Positions 32,646 through 42,289 of a stretch of DNA of 64,000 nucleotides are shown in pieces (position 1 is the first letter of the stretch; every line of letters starts with the position of its first letter). A program made the translations under genes and the position numbers. Under the pieces are notes generated by a model that saw nothing but the letters and a program-made list of their open reading frames with translations, was not told where the DNA came from and searched no databases. The stretch comes from an uncultured Clostridia bacterium (GTDB lineage: Bacteria; Bacillota; Clostridia; Christensenellales; Borkfalkiaceae): assembly GCA_944354535.1 (NCBI GenBank), contig CALVPY010000051.1, positions 1 through 64,000 on the forward strand, written 5' to 3'.

Positions 32646-34637
32646 TTACTTTGCAAGGCTTTTCTTTGCCTTTTCGACAACGTTTTCGACCGTGAAGCCA
32701 AACTGCTTGAAGAGCAGGGGGGCAGGGCCGCTCGCGCCGAAAGTGCTCATGGCAACGATCTCGCCCTTGTCGCCCGCATACTTATACCAGCTGTAAGGGG
32801 AACCCGCTTCCACGCACACGCGCGCCTTGACTGCGGAGGGGATGACGCTCTCCTTATACTCGTCGGACTGCTTCTCGAATTCCTCAAAGCAGGGCATGGA
32901 GACGACACGCGCCTTGACACCCTCTTCCGCAAGCTGTGCCTTTGCCTTGACGCAAAGCTCGACTTCCGAACCCGTGGCGAGCAGCAGCACATCGGGCGTG
33001 CCGTCGCAGTCGTCGAGGACGTATGCGCCCTTCAATGCCGCAAGTCCGCTGTTTTCATACTGAGGCAGGTTCTGACGGGTGAGCACGAGCGCGGTGGGCG
33101 CAGTACCCGTGAGCGCGGAGATCCATGCCGCCGCCGTCTCCTTGCCGTCTGCGGGACGATACACCTTCATGTTGGGGATGGAGCGGAGCGCGATGAGCTG
33201 CTCGACGGGCTCATGAGTGGGTCCGTCTTCGCCGACGCCGATGGAGTCGTGCGTCAGGATGTAGACGACGGGGATGTTCATGAGCGCCGAAAGACGGATG
33301 GCGTGCTTGCAGTAATCGGAGAAGATGAAGAAGGTCGCACAATAAGCGCGGAGGCCGCCGTGCAGCTGCATGCCGTTGGTGATGGCAGCCATTGCGTGCT
33401 CGCGGATGCCGAAGTGCATGTTCCTGCCCTCATAGTGGCCGGGCGCAAAATCGCCGTAGGTGATGATATCCGTATTCTTCATATCGGAGAGGTTGGAGGG
33501 AGCGAGGTCCGCAGAACCGCCGATGAGTTCGGGCACGAGGGCAGCGATCTTGTTGAGGACGACGGAGGAAGTCTGACGGGTCGCCATGGGCTTCTCCCAC
33601 TTGAAGAGGTCTTCGACTTTGGTGAGATCGACCATCTCGCCGCTCATTGCCGCCTTGTATGCCTTGGCAAGTTCGGGGTATGCCTTCTCATATTCGGCAA
33701 ACATCGCCTTCCAAGCCGCTTCCTTCTCCGCGCCGCGCGCGCCCGCTTCTGCCGTGTGGGCAAAGACTTCGGCGGGGACGTCGAACGCCTCCGTGCAGGG
33801 CCAGCCGAGCTTTTCCTTGGTCTTTTGCAAATTCTCGACGCCGAGAGGGGAACCGTGGCACTTGTGGCTGCCCTCAAGAGGGGTGCCGTAGCCGATCTTG
33901 GTCTTGCAGATGATGATGGAAGGCTTGCTCTTTTCTGCCTTCGCCTCTTCGATCGCTTTCGCAATGAGAGCGACGTCGTCGGGATGGGAGACGAGATCGA
34001 CGTGCAGCACCTGCCAGTTCTGCGCCGCAAAGCGCATGCCGACGTCTTCCTTGAAGGTAATGTCGGTATCGCCCTCGATGGTGATGTCGTTGTCGTCATA
34101 GAAGAGGATGAGTTTGCCGAGCTCGTGCGTGCCTGCAAACGAGCAAGCTTCATAGGAGATGCCCTCTTCGAGGCAGCCGTCGCCGCACAGCGCATAGGTG
34201 TAGTGATCGACGACGGGGAAGCCTTCGCGGTTGAAGACGGCGGCAAGATGCGCCTCCGCGACCGCCATACCGACGGCATTTGCGATGCCCTGGCCGAGAG
34301 GACCCGTCGTCGTCTCGATGCCGACGGTGTGACCGTACTCGGGGTGACCGGGCGTCTTGGAGCCGAGCTGGCGGAAATTCATGATGTCTTCCTTGGTGAG
34401 CCCGTAGCCGTAGAGATAGAGCAGGGAATAATCGAGCATGGAGCCGTGGCCCGCAGAGAGCACGAAGCGGTCACGATCGTCCCACTTGGGATCCTTGTTG
34501 TTGAACTTCAGAAAATTCTGGAAGAGGGTATAGGCGATGGGCGCAGAGCCGAGCGGAAGCCCGGGATGACCCGAATTTGCCTTTTGAATGGCCTCCGCCG
34601 AAAGAATGCGGATGGCGTTGATGGTAAGCTGATCCAT
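32646..34637 (-). CDS. tkt: Transketolase
   Basis: This encodes 663 residues, full length. Transketolase moves two-carbon units between sugar phosphates in the pentose phosphate pathway, using thiamine diphosphate. N-terminal [13 protein letters not shown], the cofactor motif [13 protein letters not shown] with the later DDN, and the pyrimidine-domain [19 protein letters not shown] are present. It lies 12 bases after a phosphohexomutase gene in the same direction and is probably read from that gene's promoter. The pairing joins hexose-phosphate interconversion to the pentose pathway. Confidence 0.97.
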   Translation of the reverse strand: MDQLTINAIRILSAEAIQKANSGHPGLPLGSAPIAYTLFQNFLKFNNKDPKWDDRDRFVLSAGHGSMLDYSLLYLYGYGLTKEDIMNFRQLGSKTPGHPEYGHTVGIETTTGPLGQGIANAVGMAVAEAHLAAVFNREGFPVVDHYTYALCGDGCLEEGISYEACSFAGTHELGKLILFYDDNDITIEGDTDITFKEDVGMRFAAQNWQVLHVDLVSHPDDVALIAKAIEEAKAEKSKPSIIICKTKIGYGTPLEGSHKCHGSPLGVENLQKTKEKLGWPCTEAFDVPAEVFAHTAEAGARGAEKEAAWKAMFAEYEKAYPELAKAYKAAMSGEMVDLTKVEDLFKWEKPMATRQTSSVVLNKIAALVPELIGGSADLAPSNLSDMKNTDIITYGDFAPGHYEGRNMHFGIREHAMAAITNGMQLHGGLRAYCATFFIFSDYCKHAIRLSALMNIPVVYILTHDSIGVGEDGPTHEPVEQLIALRSIPNMKVYRPADGKETAAAWISALTGTAPTALVLTRQNLPQYENSGLAALKGAYVLDDCDGTPDVLLLATGSEVELCVKAKAQLAEEGVKARVVSMPCFEEFEKQSDEYKESVIPSAVKARVCVEAGSPYSWYKYAGDKGEIVAMSTFGASGPAPLLFKQFGFTVENVVEKAKKSLAK

Positions 34638-34649
34638 GATTGTTACTCC

Positions 34650-36161
34650 TTATTTGATATAGTTTTTGAGATTTTCCGTGAGAAGAAAGCTTTCGTAGCC
34701 CGAAAGGAAGGCATCCAGTTCCTTTGCAATGATCTGATTGCCGCCCGTGCGGTTGCTCTCCACATTGATGGGGAGGATGGGTTCGTGCAGGCTCATGCGG
34801 ACGAGCGCCCAGCCGTCGCCGTGGTCTTGGTCGAAGTTGATGCGCACGCCTTCGAAGTTATTGGGCGCGGGAGAAAGATAGGGCGTTTTCCCGACGTACT
34901 CCTGAAGATCCTTCAAGAGCCCTGCGCCGAGCGTCTTGAAGTCGCACCCGGGCACGAATTTCAGTCTGATCTCGGCCGCCTCCCGAGGCTCGGGAAGGTC
35001 AGCAATGAGCGCCGTCAGGTCCTTCCCTTCCTTCGCGCACTTTGCAAGGGCGATGAGAAGACGGGTCACGAGATAGGCGCCGTCGTCAAGGAAGTAGTTT
35101 TCCTTCAAGGCAGCGTGGCCGCTCGTCTCGATGGCGAGAGGGGAGTACTTGCCCTCCGCGTTGAGGCGCTTGCTCTCGTTGATGACGTTCTTATACCCGC
35201 GCTTGAAGCGGTGGTGCACGCCGCCGTGCGCCGCGATGAAGGACGCGAGCCCGTCGCTCGTCACGGAATCGGTGACGATATAGGAGCCCGGGTGCTCTTC
35301 CAGCAGAATGGCGGAAATGAGCGCGATGAGGCGGTTGCGGTTGATCTCCTCGCCGTCCGAAGAGACTGCCCCCGCACGGTCGACGTCGGTATCGAAGATG
35401 ATGCCGAAATCGGCATGGTTTTCTTTGACCGCCGCGCAGACGGACTGCATCGCCGTCTCGTTCTCGGGATTGGGGATGTGGTTGGGAAAGCTCCCGTCGG
35501 GTTCCAGAAACTGCGAACCCGTCGTGTCCGCCCCCAGAGGCTTCAAGACGAGGTCGGCATAAAATCCGCCCGCGCCGTTGCCCGCGTCCACGAGGATGCG
35601 CTTGCCCGCAAGAGGCTTCTCCATGCCCGTTGAAAGGCGCACCTTTTCCACAAGGTCGTTTGCATACTTGGGAAGATAGCTTCTTTCCTCCCGCTTGCCG
35701 CCGCCCGCAGGGAATTCTCCCTTTGCCGCGATCTCCAGCACTTCGGAAAGGTCGCTGCTTTCGAGGCCGCCCTCTTTGACGAAGAATTTGAGCCCGTTCT
35801 TCTGATAGGGCAGGTGGCTCGCCGTGATCATCACCGAAGCATCCGCACCGAATCCGTCTTTGAGCAGCATAAACATGGAAGGCGTCGAAGAAAGCCCCGT
35901 GAGGACGACGTCCCCACCGCAGGCATTCACTGCGTCCGCAACGAGCGCCGAGATGTGGCCCGCCGAAAGGCGGGAATCATGCCCGACGGCAATGACGGGC
36001 TGTGCCTTTCCCGACCTCTTCGCCGCCCAGACGTAAAAAGCCTTCGCGATGAGCGTGACGGCTTCATCCGTCAGCGTGACGGGATCGTCCTTGACGCCCG
36101 CGATCGCGGTCCCGCGCACGTCGGTCCCGTTCTTGAGTTGAAACAGTTGTTCTCTTGTCAT
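34650..36161 (-). CDS. Alpha-D-phosphohexomutase (phosphomannomutase/phosphoglucomutase)
   Basis: This encodes 503 residues from ATG 36161, preceded by AAGGGGGACT. It interconverts hexose 1- and 6-phosphates through a phosphoserine. The active-site Ser is in TASHLPYQKNGLKFF, the metal-binding motif is DTDVDRAG, the sugar-binding motif is ETSGHAALKENYFLDDGAY, and the late RTGGNQI segment contacts phosphate. Whether glucose or mannose is preferred cannot be decided from the sequence. It is the first gene of the pgm-tkt unit and has a sigma-A promoter divergent from degV 2. Confidence 0.93.
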   Translation of the reverse strand: MTREQLFQLKNGTDVRGTAIAGVKDDPVTLTDEAVTLIAKAFYVWAAKRSGKAQPVIAVGHDSRLSAGHISALVADAVNACGGDVVLTGLSSTPSMFMLLKDGFGADASVMITASHLPYQKNGLKFFVKEGGLESSDLSEVLEIAAKGEFPAGGGKREERSYLPKYANDLVEKVRLSTGMEKPLAGKRILVDAGNGAGGFYADLVLKPLGADTTGSQFLEPDGSFPNHIPNPENETAMQSVCAAVKENHADFGIIFDTDVDRAGAVSSDGEEINRNRLIALISAILLEEHPGSYIVTDSVTSDGLASFIAAHGGVHHRFKRGYKNVINESKRLNAEGKYSPLAIETSGHAALKENYFLDDGAYLVTRLLIALAKCAKEGKDLTALIADLPEPREAAEIRLKFVPGCDFKTLGAGLLKDLQEYVGKTPYLSPAPNNFEGVRINFDQDHGDGWALVRMSLHEPILPINVESNRTGGNQIIAKELDAFLSGYESFLLTENLKNYIK

Positions 36162-36212
36162 AGTCCCCCTTCTTTCGCGCGCAGATTTCGGAATACGCGC
36201 CTTATCAGAAGT

Positions 36213-36241
36213 ATTATACCTTGTGACGGCGTGTTTTTCAA
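36213..36241 (-). promoter_or_regulatory. Sigma-A promoter of the phosphohexomutase-tkt unit
   Basis: Minus strand: TTGAAA (36241-36236), 17-base spacer, TATAAT (36218-36213). Confidence 0.85.
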
Positions 36242-36292
36242 GACCTTTTTGCAAAAAAGTCGGGCGCATTCCCACAATTTTTCCAAATATTC

Positions 36293-36322
36293 TTGCCTCT
36301 TGCCACGAAATATGGTATAATC
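36293..36322 (+). promoter_or_regulatory. Promoter of degV 2
   Basis: TTGCCT (36293-36298), 18-base spacer, and an extended -10 TGG-TATAAT (36317-36322). Confidence 0.6.
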
Positions 36323-36396
36323 GACCTATCGATACGGGCAGCGCTTGCGAAAATTCGCGCAACGCAGGGTTTCCCGTCAGGAGAGCGGAGAGTAAC

Positions 36397-37293
36397 ATGG
36401 CATACAAATTCACACTGTCGACCGATTCGACCTGTGACCTTTATCACGACTTTATCGTCGAGAACGACATCAAGTTCGTCTCTTTGACCTTCACGGTGGA
36501 AAAGGACGGCAAGATGGAAGATCATCTCGACAACTTCACCAATTATCAAGAGTACGTCGATTTTTATAACGAGCTTCGAGAAGGCGCGTTTTCGCGCACT
36601 TCCATGCTCAACTACGAATCGCACTACGAGCACTTTTTGAAGCTCGCCAAAGAAGGCGCGGAAGACGTCGTGCACTTCACGATCTCGAGCGGGCTTTCCC
36701 CGACCAAGACGGTCGCCGCCAAAGCCGCCGCCGAAGTCAAGAAGGAGTATCCCAAGTTCGAAGTGTATGTCGTCGATCCTCTGACGGCGACGGTGGGGCA
36801 GGGCGCGCTCGTGCGTATCGCCCTTCAGGACCGCAACGCGGACAAGACGGCGAAAGAAGCGTACGATCACGTCAATTCGCTGAGGGAGCATATCCAGCAC
36901 TTCATCGTGGCGGACGATCTCAACTACTTGAAGCGCGGCGGAAGGCTGTCTGCCGTTGCGGCGGCGGTGGGGGGCGTGCTCTCCATCAAGCCCATCATCT
37001 CGTTCGATAAGGAAGGCAAGCTCTTCGTGCTCGACAAAGTGCGCGGCACCAAGAAAGCCATCTCCTATATCAAGGCGAAGATCGACAAAGAGAGACCCGA
37101 CCCCGAATATCAATACGTCTTCATCGTGCATACCGACAATTCTCCCTGCGCGGAAGAACTTGCCCAGTATGTCCGCGATAAGCTCGGCATCGAGCCGTAC
37201 GTCTCCATCATGGGGCCCGTCATCGGTTCGCACGTCGGCCCCAACGCATTCGCGCTCGGCTATATCTCCAAGAGCGAACGCAACGAATTCTAA
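36397..37293 (+). CDS. DegV family fatty-acid-binding protein 2
   Basis: This encodes 298 residues from ATG 36397 (GGAG six bases upstream). Family marks are KFTLSTDSTCDL at the start, HFTISSGLSPTKTVA for the lipid-binding loop, YLKRGGRLSAVAAAVGGVLS in the middle, and GSHVGPNAFALGY at the end. The function is as for the first DegV protein: it carries a fatty acid for phosphorylation. The two DegV proteins are clearly divergent, which fits the usual division between saturated and unsaturated fatty acids. Which is which cannot be told here. Confidence 0.92.
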   Translation: MAYKFTLSTDSTCDLYHDFIVENDIKFVSLTFTVEKDGKMEDHLDNFTNYQEYVDFYNELREGAFSRTSMLNYESHYEHFLKLAKEGAEDVVHFTISSGLSPTKTVAAKAAAEVKKEYPKFEVYVVDPLTATVGQGALVRIALQDRNADKTAKEAYDHVNSLREHIQHFIVADDLNYLKRGGRLSAVAAAVGGVLSIKPIISFDKEGKLFVLDKVRGTKKAISYIKAKIDKERPDPEYQYVFIVHTDNSPCAEELAQYVRDKLGIEPYVSIMGPVIGSHVGPNAFALGYISKSERNEF

Positions 37294-37323
37294 CACAATA
37301 TAGATCACGGCCGCCGGAGAGGG

Positions 37324-37350
37324 GAAGAGAGGAACGTCTCTTCTGCCTTT
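37324..37350 (+). terminator. Weak hairpin between degV 2 and proS
   Basis: GAAGAGA-GGAACG-TCTCTTC is followed by TGCCTTTCTTTG. It is a plausible but weak terminator, so proS may be partly cotranscribed with degV 2. Confidence 0.4.
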
Positions 37351-37386
37351 CTTTGCGGTCTTCGGTAGTATTTTTAGGAGCATTTT

Positions 37387-38817
37387 ATGGCAAAGGAACA
37401 GCAATTCGTATCGCAAATCGCCGACATCGAGTCGGACTTCCCCCAGTGGTATTCGGACGTCGTCTTAAAGACCAAGCTCGTTGACTACGGCCCCGTCAAA
37501 GGCACGATGGTCATCCGCCCGTACGGGTACGCCATCTGGGAAAATATCCAAAAGGAACTCGACAAGCGCTTCAAGGAGACGGGGCATGAAAACGCTTACT
37601 TCCCGCTCCTCATCCCCATGTCCTTCATGACGAAGGAGGCGGAGCACGTCGAAGGCTTTGCGCCCGAAGTCGCCGTCGTCACGCACGCGGGCGGGGAAAA
37701 GCTTGCAGAGCCGCTCTGCATCCGCCCGACTTCGGAGACCATCATCGGCACGATGTACGGCAAGTGGATCCAGTCTTACCGCGATCTTCCCGTCCTCATG
37801 AACCAGTGGGCGAACGTCATGCGTTGGGAGAAGACCACCCGTCCCTTCCTCCGCACGAGCGAATTCCTCTGGCAGGAGGGCCACACCGTCCACGCCACCG
37901 AAGAGGAGGCGATGGAGGAGACGATGAAGATGCTCTCCGTCTATGAAGAGTTTGCAAAGACCTGCCTTTCGATGCCCGTTCTGACGGGGCGAAAGACGGA
38001 GAAGGAAAAGTTCGCGGGCGCCGTCGCCACCTTCGGGATGGAGGCGATGATGCACGACGGCAAGAGCCTTCAAGCGGGCACCTCGCATTATCTCGGGCAG
38101 AATTTCTCCAAGGCGTTCGAGATCAAATTCCTCGATAAGGACGGCGTGCAGAAGTACGCCTACACGACGAGCTGGGGCGTTTCCACCCGCCTCATCGGCG
38201 CGCTCATCATGACGCACGGCGACCAGCGCGGCCTCGTCATGCCTCCCGTCGTCGCGCCCGTGCAGGCAGTCATCGTACCCATCGCAGCAAAGAAGGGGGG
38301 CGTCCTCGAAGCCTGCACCGCACTCAAAGAGCGCCTTCAAAAGGCGGGCGTCCGCGTCGTTCTGGACGATACCGACAACTCTCCCGGCTGGAAGTTCAAC
38401 GAGTGGGAGATGAAGGGCGTGCCCGTGCGCATCGAGCTCGGCCCGCGCGACATCGAAGCGGGCAAGATGACCGTCTGCCGCAGGGATACCCTCGAAAAGG
38501 GCGAACTTCCCCTCGAAAACGCGGAAGAGGGCGTCAAGGCGCTCCTTCACGAGATCGCGGAAAATATGTATGACACCGCCAAGAAGCGCATGGAACAGCG
38601 CATCGTCGACGCAGAAACGCTCGACGAGCTTTTGGACGGCGTCAACCGCGGCAACTTTGTGCGCGCCGGCTGGTGCGGCTGCCGCGAGTGCGAGGATAAA
38701 GTCAAAGAATTTGCCCAGGCGACCGCGCGCGTCTATGCGAAAGAAGATACTGCAAAGACCTGCGTTGCCTGCGGAAAGAAGTCGGCGCACACCATCGTGT
38801 TTGCGCGCGCCTATTGA
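37387..38817 (+). CDS. proS: Prolyl-tRNA synthetase, archaeal/eukaryotic type
   Basis: This encodes 476 residues and charges tRNA-Pro with proline. The length and motifs fit the short type without the bacterial editing insertion: RPTSETIIGTMYGKWIQ, RWEKTTRPFLRTSEFLWQEG and TRLIGALIMTHGDQRG. The C-terminal domain carries a zinc site (CGCRECEDK, CVACGKKSAH) and ends in the family's terminal Tyr (FARAY). This form is found in many Clostridia as well as Archaea (established). GGAG precedes the ATG. It is followed after 30 bases by asnS, so two aminoacyl-tRNA synthetases share a transcript. Confidence 0.96.
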   Translation: MAKEQQFVSQIADIESDFPQWYSDVVLKTKLVDYGPVKGTMVIRPYGYAIWENIQKELDKRFKETGHENAYFPLLIPMSFMTKEAEHVEGFAPEVAVVTHAGGEKLAEPLCIRPTSETIIGTMYGKWIQSYRDLPVLMNQWANVMRWEKTTRPFLRTSEFLWQEGHTVHATEEEAMEETMKMLSVYEEFAKTCLSMPVLTGRKTEKEKFAGAVATFGMEAMMHDGKSLQAGTSHYLGQNFSKAFEIKFLDKDGVQKYAYTTSWGVSTRLIGALIMTHGDQRGLVMPPVVAPVQAVIVPIAAKKGGVLEACTALKERLQKAGVRVVLDDTDNSPGWKFNEWEMKGVPVRIELGPRDIEAGKMTVCRRDTLEKGELPLENAEEGVKALLHEIAENMYDTAKKRMEQRIVDAETLDELLDGVNRGNFVRAGWCGCRECEDKVKEFAQATARVYAKEDTAKTCVACGKKSAHTIVFARAY

Positions 38818-38847
38818 GATCGCCGCAAAAGGCAGGAGTGAGATCGT

Positions 38848-40221
38848 ATGAAACACACCGATATTTATGACGTATTGAAACGCCCCGAACTGTTGGGGCA
38901 GGAAGTGACCGTCTGCGGCTGGGTGCGCACCTTCCGCGATTCCGCCGCCGTTTCCTTTTTGGAACTTGCCGACGGCACGAGCTTTCCCCGCCTTCAGATC
39001 GTCATCGACAAGAATGCCTTAAAGGTCGATCCCGAATGCACCAAGCTCGGCGCCTCGGTCTCAGTCAAGGGCGAAGTCGTCAAGGCGTTCAAGGGGGAAG
39101 GACATGAGCTCAACGCGAAGGAAGTGACGCTCCTCGGCAAATGCCCGCCCGAGTATCCCATCCAGAAAAAGCGCACGACGCTGGAATTTTTGCGCAGCAT
39201 CCCGCATCTGAGGCTGCGCACCAACACCTTCAACGCCGTGTTCCGCGTGCGTTCCGTCGCGGCGCAGGCTGTGCACCGCTACTTCCACGAGCACCGCTAT
39301 TACTACGTCCATACGCCCATCATCACGGCGAGCGACTGCGAGGGCGCGGGGGAGATGTTCCGCGTCACCACCCAGCCCTACAACGCCAAGTGCGAGAGCG
39401 AGCAGGACTATTACAAGAACGACTTCTTCGGCGTCAAGGCGGGGCTCTCCGTCTCGGGGCAGCTCGAAGGCGAAGTCGCCGCGATGGCGTTCAGCAAGAT
39501 CTATACCTTCGGGCCATCCTTCCGCGCGGAGAACTCCAACACGACAAGGCACGTCGCAGAATTCTGGCACATCGAACCCGAAGTCGCTTTTGCAGAACTG
39601 CCCGACATCATCGAGATCGCGGAAGATATGGTCAAATATCTCATCCGCGCCGTGCTCGACGAATGCCCCGATGAGATCGCTTTCTTCGACAGCTTTGTCG
39701 AAAAGGGGCTTAAAGACAAGCTCGAACACGTCGCAACGAGCGATTTCGCCGTCTGCGATTACACGGACGCCGTCTCCATTCTTCAGAAGGCGGACGTCAA
39801 GTTCCAATACCCCGTCGACTGGGGCTGCGATCTTCAGACCGAGCACGAAAAATACCTCACCGAAGTCGTCTTCAAGCGCCCCGTGTTCGTCACCAACTAC
39901 CCGAAGGAGATCAAGTCCTTCTATATGAAGCAGAACCCCGACGGCAAGACGGTGGCGGCGACCGACCTTCTCGTTCCCGGCATCGGCGAGATCATCGGCT
40001 GCAGCGAAAGAGAGGCGGACTACGACAAACTGCTTGCCGCGATGAAGGCAAGAAATATGGATATTTCCGCCTACAAGCAGTACCTCGACCTGCGCCTCTT
40101 CGGCAGCGTGCCGCACAGCGGGTTCGGGCTCGGGTTCGACCGTTTCGTCATGTATGTGACGGGCATGGAGAACATCCGCGACGTCATCCTCTTTCCCCGC
40201 ACGGTCAACAACATCATGTAA
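38848..40221 (+). CDS. asnS: Asparaginyl-tRNA synthetase
   Basis: This encodes 457 residues, a class IIb synthetase that charges tRNA-Asn. The N-terminal OB-fold anticodon domain (QEVTVCGWVRTFRDSAAVSF) is followed by the catalytic core. Motif 2 is FRAENSNTTRHVAEFWHIEP and motif 3 is GFGLGFDRFVMYVTGMENIR. These favour AsnRS over AspRS: the protein lacks the bacterial AspRS insertion domain, and the signature fits AsnRS. It lies 30 bases after proS and ends at a strong terminator. Confidence 0.95.
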   Translation: MKHTDIYDVLKRPELLGQEVTVCGWVRTFRDSAAVSFLELADGTSFPRLQIVIDKNALKVDPECTKLGASVSVKGEVVKAFKGEGHELNAKEVTLLGKCPPEYPIQKKRTTLEFLRSIPHLRLRTNTFNAVFRVRSVAAQAVHRYFHEHRYYYVHTPIITASDCEGAGEMFRVTTQPYNAKCESEQDYYKNDFFGVKAGLSVSGQLEGEVAAMAFSKIYTFGPSFRAENSNTTRHVAEFWHIEPEVAFAELPDIIEIAEDMVKYLIRAVLDECPDEIAFFDSFVEKGLKDKLEHVATSDFAVCDYTDAVSILQKADVKFQYPVDWGCDLQTEHEKYLTEVVFKRPVFVTNYPKEIKSFYMKQNPDGKTVAATDLLVPGIGEIIGCSEREADYDKLLAAMKARNMDISAYKQYLDLRLFGSVPHSGFGLGFDRFVMYVTGMENIRDVILFPRTVNNIM

Positions 40222-40223
40222 AC

Positions 40224-40261
40224 AAAAAGGCTCCCAAAATAAAAAAGGGGGAGCCTTTTTT
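40224..40261 (+). terminator. Terminator of proS-asnS
   Basis: AAAAAGGCTCCC pairs with GGGAGCCTTTTT over an A-rich loop, followed by more T. Confidence 0.9.
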
Positions 40262-40273
40262 ATGCACTCTTTC

Positions 40274-40302
40274 TTGACAGGCGGCAGAGCAAATGCTATA
40301 AT
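40274..40302 (+). promoter_or_regulatory. Sigma-A promoter of the GH42-esterase unit
   Basis: TTGACA (40274-40279), 17-base spacer, and an extended -10 TGC-TATAAT (40297-40302). This is one of the best consensus matches in the window. Confidence 0.88.
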
Positions 40303-40336
40303 ACGCGAAGCAACAACTTTACACAAGGAGTATCTT

Positions 40337-42277
40337 ATGGACAAGGTTTATGTGGGAGCCGCGTACTACCCCGAACTGTGGGACTTAAGCGAGGTAGACA
40401 AGGACATCGAGCGTATGCACGCTGCCGGCGTCAACGTCGCGCGTATCGGCGAATTCGCCTGGAGCAGGATGGAGCCCAAGGAGGGGGAATTCGACTTCTC
40501 CTGGCTGCATGAAGTCGTGGATAAGCTGTATGCAGCGGGCATCGACAGCATCCTCTGCACGCCCTCCTGCACGCCGCCGCGCTGGCTCTTCAAGAAATAT
40601 CCCGAGACCATCGTCGTCGATTCCAACGACCGCCGCGCGGAGATCTCCTCCCGCTGCCACCCCTGCAAGACCTCGCCCGTCATGCGCGAGAAAAACCGCA
40701 TCATCACCGAACAGCTCGCCAAAGAATTCGGCTCGCACCCCGGCGTCATCGGCTGGCAGATCGACAACGAGATCTACCCTTACGGCGCAGGCTGCTACTG
40801 CCCGCTCTGCAAGAACGCGTTCCGTACCTATCTGAAAGAAAAATACGGCACGCCCGAAAAGCTCAATAAGGCATGGGGAATGTACCGCTGGTCGCTCAAC
40901 TACGACAGTTTTGACGATGTCGATCCGCCCCGCTTTGAGCAGTGGAAGCACCCTTCGCTCGAGACGGAATGGCGCCGCTTCCATTGCAAGCAGATCATCT
41001 CGTACGTCGAAGAGCAGGCGGATGTGATCCATCAATATTCAAAAGCGCCCGTCGGAACGGACATGATGGTCACCAATCTTCTGAGCTATTACGAGATGAA
41101 CAAAAAGCTCGACGTCATCCAATTGAACCATTACGAGCCCGCAAAGTTACTGCCCGACACCAAATTTTCCTTCGACTTTTTGCGGCCCATCCTGCCCCGT
41201 CCCTTCTGGATCACGGAAACGCAGGTCGGCTGGAACGGCAGCACTTCGGCTGCCTTCGGCTACCGCCCCGAGGGCAACTGCTATGTCAACACCTGGATGC
41301 CCATCGCACTCGGCGGCGAAATGAACGAATACTGGCTCTTCCGCGCTCACCCGCAGGGGCAGGAGCTCGGACACGGTGCGCTCTATTCCGCCCCGGGGAG
41401 AGCGTACCGCGTGACGGAAGAAGTCAAACGCGCCGCAGATGACTTTGCAAAGTGCGCAGACTTTTTGAAGAAGAGCAAGGTCGTCTCCAGGATCGCCATG
41501 CACTATTCCTCGACGGCGTACAGTCATTTCGCATCCGCACCGATCCTTGAAAATCTCGACTACCGCCGCACGCTCGTGCAGAACTTCCACGCCGCCTTCC
41601 GCGATACCAACATCGACGTCATCGATACGCAGCATTCCCTGGAAGGCTATGAAGTCATCCTCTCGCCCTTCCTTGCGACGGTGGACGAAAACGGCCTCAA
41701 AGAGCGCATCGTCGAATGGGTGAAGGCGGGCGGCACCTGGATCGTCGGCCCGATGAGCGACATCTACGACGAAAATACCTGCAGATATGTCAACGCGCCC
41801 TATTCCTTCGTCGAAGAGCTTGCGGGCGTATATGTGAAGTACCAGAAGCCCATTGCAAACGACGTCTTCAAGGCGCGCTTCGAAGACGGAACGGACTGCC
41901 CCGTCTCCATGTGCTACGACGCCTTCGAAGCAAGAGACTGCAGGACGCTCGCTTCCTACGACGGCGACGAATTCGGCGGGCTTTCCGTCATCACCGAACG
42001 CAAGGTGGGGGAGGGAAAAGTCATCCTGCTCGGCAGCGTGCCTTCCAAAGAGACGCTCAGAAAACTTGCGGGCGTTTCTCCCGTCGCCAAGGCGAGCGAG
42101 AATCTCGTCCTCGTCGGGCGTTCGGGCGAAGAGAACGGCATCATCGCGCTGGAAACGGAACACAAAGAGGGCTCGCTCACTTTGGACGGCACTTATACCG
42201 ACCTTCTGACGGGCGAAAATATGACGGGTACCGTCAACGTCGCGCCGCACCGCGTCCTCGTACTGAAAAAGGCTTAA
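40337..42277 (+). CDS. GH42 beta-galactosidase
   Basis: This encodes 646 residues from ATG 40337 (AAGGAG upstream). It hydrolyses terminal beta-galactosides, probably in the cytoplasm since there is no signal peptide. GH42 marks are the opening VGAAYYPELWD, the acid/base Glu in WQIDNEIYPYG, the nucleophile Glu in WITETQVGWNG, and a Cys cluster (CHPCK, CYCPLCKNAF) of the zinc site seen in many members. The trimerisation and C-terminal domains are both present, so the length is complete. It is followed 12 bases later by an esterase gene; together they suggest trimming of a decorated galactoside. No sugar transporter is beside them. Confidence 0.93.
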   Translation: MDKVYVGAAYYPELWDLSEVDKDIERMHAAGVNVARIGEFAWSRMEPKEGEFDFSWLHEVVDKLYAAGIDSILCTPSCTPPRWLFKKYPETIVVDSNDRRAEISSRCHPCKTSPVMREKNRIITEQLAKEFGSHPGVIGWQIDNEIYPYGAGCYCPLCKNAFRTYLKEKYGTPEKLNKAWGMYRWSLNYDSFDDVDPPRFEQWKHPSLETEWRRFHCKQIISYVEEQADVIHQYSKAPVGTDMMVTNLLSYYEMNKKLDVIQLNHYEPAKLLPDTKFSFDFLRPILPRPFWITETQVGWNGSTSAAFGYRPEGNCYVNTWMPIALGGEMNEYWLFRAHPQGQELGHGALYSAPGRAYRVTEEVKRAADDFAKCADFLKKSKVVSRIAMHYSSTAYSHFASAPILENLDYRRTLVQNFHAAFRDTNIDVIDTQHSLEGYEVILSPFLATVDENGLKERIVEWVKAGGTWIVGPMSDIYDENTCRYVNAPYSFVEELAGVYVKYQKPIANDVFKARFEDGTDCPVSMCYDAFEARDCRTLASYDGDEFGGLSVITERKVGEGKVILLGSVPSKETLRKLAGVSPVAKASENLVLVGRSGEENGIIALETEHKEGSLTLDGTYTDLLTGENMTGTVNVAPHRVLVLKKA

Positions 42278-42289
42278 AGAAGGCTTGCC

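Noticed and set aside
33213..35633. 806-codon open frame on the plus strand
   Set aside because: It is antisense to tkt and the phosphohexomutase gene, with low-complexity composition typical of shadow frames.
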